From: Morella rubra
Lineage: Eukaryota > Streptophyta > Magnoliopsida > Fagales > Myricaceae
Reading direction: 5' to 3'
Assembly: GCA_003952965.2 (NCBI GenBank)
Contig: CM025849.1
Coordinates: 35,243,942 to 35,307,941 of the forward strand
DNA: 64,000 nucleotides
Shown: positions 62,994 to 64,000 of the stretch, piece by piece
Layout: every line of letters begins with the position of its first letter
Position numbering within the stretch: the first letter of the stretch is position 1
The notes under the pieces: model-generated
What the model was told of the DNA's origin: nothing
The model's database searches: none
The model's input: the letters and a program-made list of their open reading frames with translations, nothing else
Made by a program: the position numbers and the translations under genes

Positions 62994-64000
62994 GACGATC
63001 CGCCTGCCTGCTGGCGTTATGCCGCTTCACACAATGAGTCAGAGGGAGCTAACAACGGATGCAGCGTCTCTTATGAGATGACAGATTAAGTTATGTAATC
63101 ACATGCATTTTTTAAGGAGAGAGTGGGGAAGACGGTAAAGAATAAGAGAATGGAAAACAAAAGAGTTGCAGCTTTTATGTCAACCTTTAGATCATGAGTT
63201 TTTATACTGTTCGTTTACATATACTGCCCTTTTTTTGCCCATTTTGGTAAAGGCTTGTTCGTTATTTTGTCCCTGTCTATAATTTTCACTACATTTTCTT
63301 GGATGTCAGTAATTTCTTTTAAGCTTTAAGATGTGGATTTAAGTGATATCACTTTAACTGCTTAATCTTGTAATAGTACTCCAGATCAATGACTCATTCT
63401 CCCATGGGTACATGTGCTGCAACAACGTACGTCTGCTCGAATCCACACTACTTACAAAAAAAATCCACACTACTTTTATGCCATCGATCATTTTAGAAAA
63501 GTATTTGATGTGATTTGCCCCTACTTTTTAGGATTAAATTTGATGTTCAATTCTCTCTAGAAAAGTATTCTCTCATCAACATATTGAACTAGTAATAACT
63601 CGCCGATTTACTTATATTTTTTAGAGAAGTAATTAGAAATGTTCTGTTTGAAGAGCTTCATATATATTTGTGTTTCGAAAGCGTGATTTGCGATAGTTGG
63701 GCATGGATATTATAGTATATGCCTAATCTATTAAGGGCTTAAGCAAGCACTTGATTATGACCAATATGGTAGAATTCTATTTCTGCACATAGATGTCATC
63801 TTACCATCCCGGGAAGGATGTAGGAGTTTTTTCTTTTTTCTAAGCAAAGATTCATAGAATAAACCTAGAATAAACCAAATACAAAGAGTCACGGGGGAGG
63901 GGGAGGATCATCACAGTTCAGGATCTCAAAAGGGATACAATGGGAAGGATGTAGGAGTTCGTCAACAACAAATATATTAATGATGACTTACTAATTTGAT
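62994..64000. other. SKS 3' flank and intergenic DNA
   Basis: The first 200-300 bp probably form the 3' untranslated region. The rest is AT-rich with no gene, RNA or repeat that I could recognise. Confidence 0.5.

Overview
This is nuclear DNA from a flowering plant, most likely a woody eudicot. It holds AT-rich intergenic DNA, plant Ty1-copia, Ty3-gypsy, CACTA (En/Spm), L1-type LINE and MITE sequences, and spliced GT-AG genes for a plastid Clp ATPase, GH1 beta-glucosidases and a SKU5-similar multicopper-oxidase-like protein. I could not name the species. A run of exactly 1000 N (39508-40507) looks like a scaffold gap.

Layout. 1-1923: AT-rich DNA with a MITE and a direct repeat around a remnant of a beta-glucosidase upstream region. 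1924-5898: a copia element with one LTR, cut off in the integrase. 7482-12006: scattered exons of GH1 pseudogene A, interrupted by inserted DNA. 12010-13310: its downstream flank, which recurs around copy B. 14584-19949: a complete but inactive gypsy chromovirus with two LTRs and a 5-bp target duplication. 20335-21718: duplicated spacer. 22545-26062: GH1 pseudogene B, with its promoter, first exons and last exon but no middle. 27773-39507: two CACTA elements, apparently nested; the second carries TNP2-like and TNPA-like genes. 41400-42400: a LINE fragment. 45905-46600: a minus-strand copia fragment. 47165-50210: a second LINE with a MITE nested in it. 51064-58516 (minus strand): a ClpD/ERD1 Clp ATPase gene whose first seven exons are in frame but whose second ATPase half is broken. 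About 58997-59270 (minus): a short unrecognised coding-like fragment. 61049-62993 (plus): one intact three-exon gene for an L-ascorbate-oxidase-like (SKS) protein.

Only the SKS gene looks fully functional. ClpD could still encode a half-length protein. The GH1 pieces record a tandem array (gene, spacer, gene) that was later broken by transposons. I see no operon-like or pathway-level cooperation among the genes. I found no convincing new biological system. The most informative signals are the paralogous GH1 spacers, which give empty-site evidence for a CACTA insertion, the half-intact ClpD gene, and several nested insertions with readable junctions.
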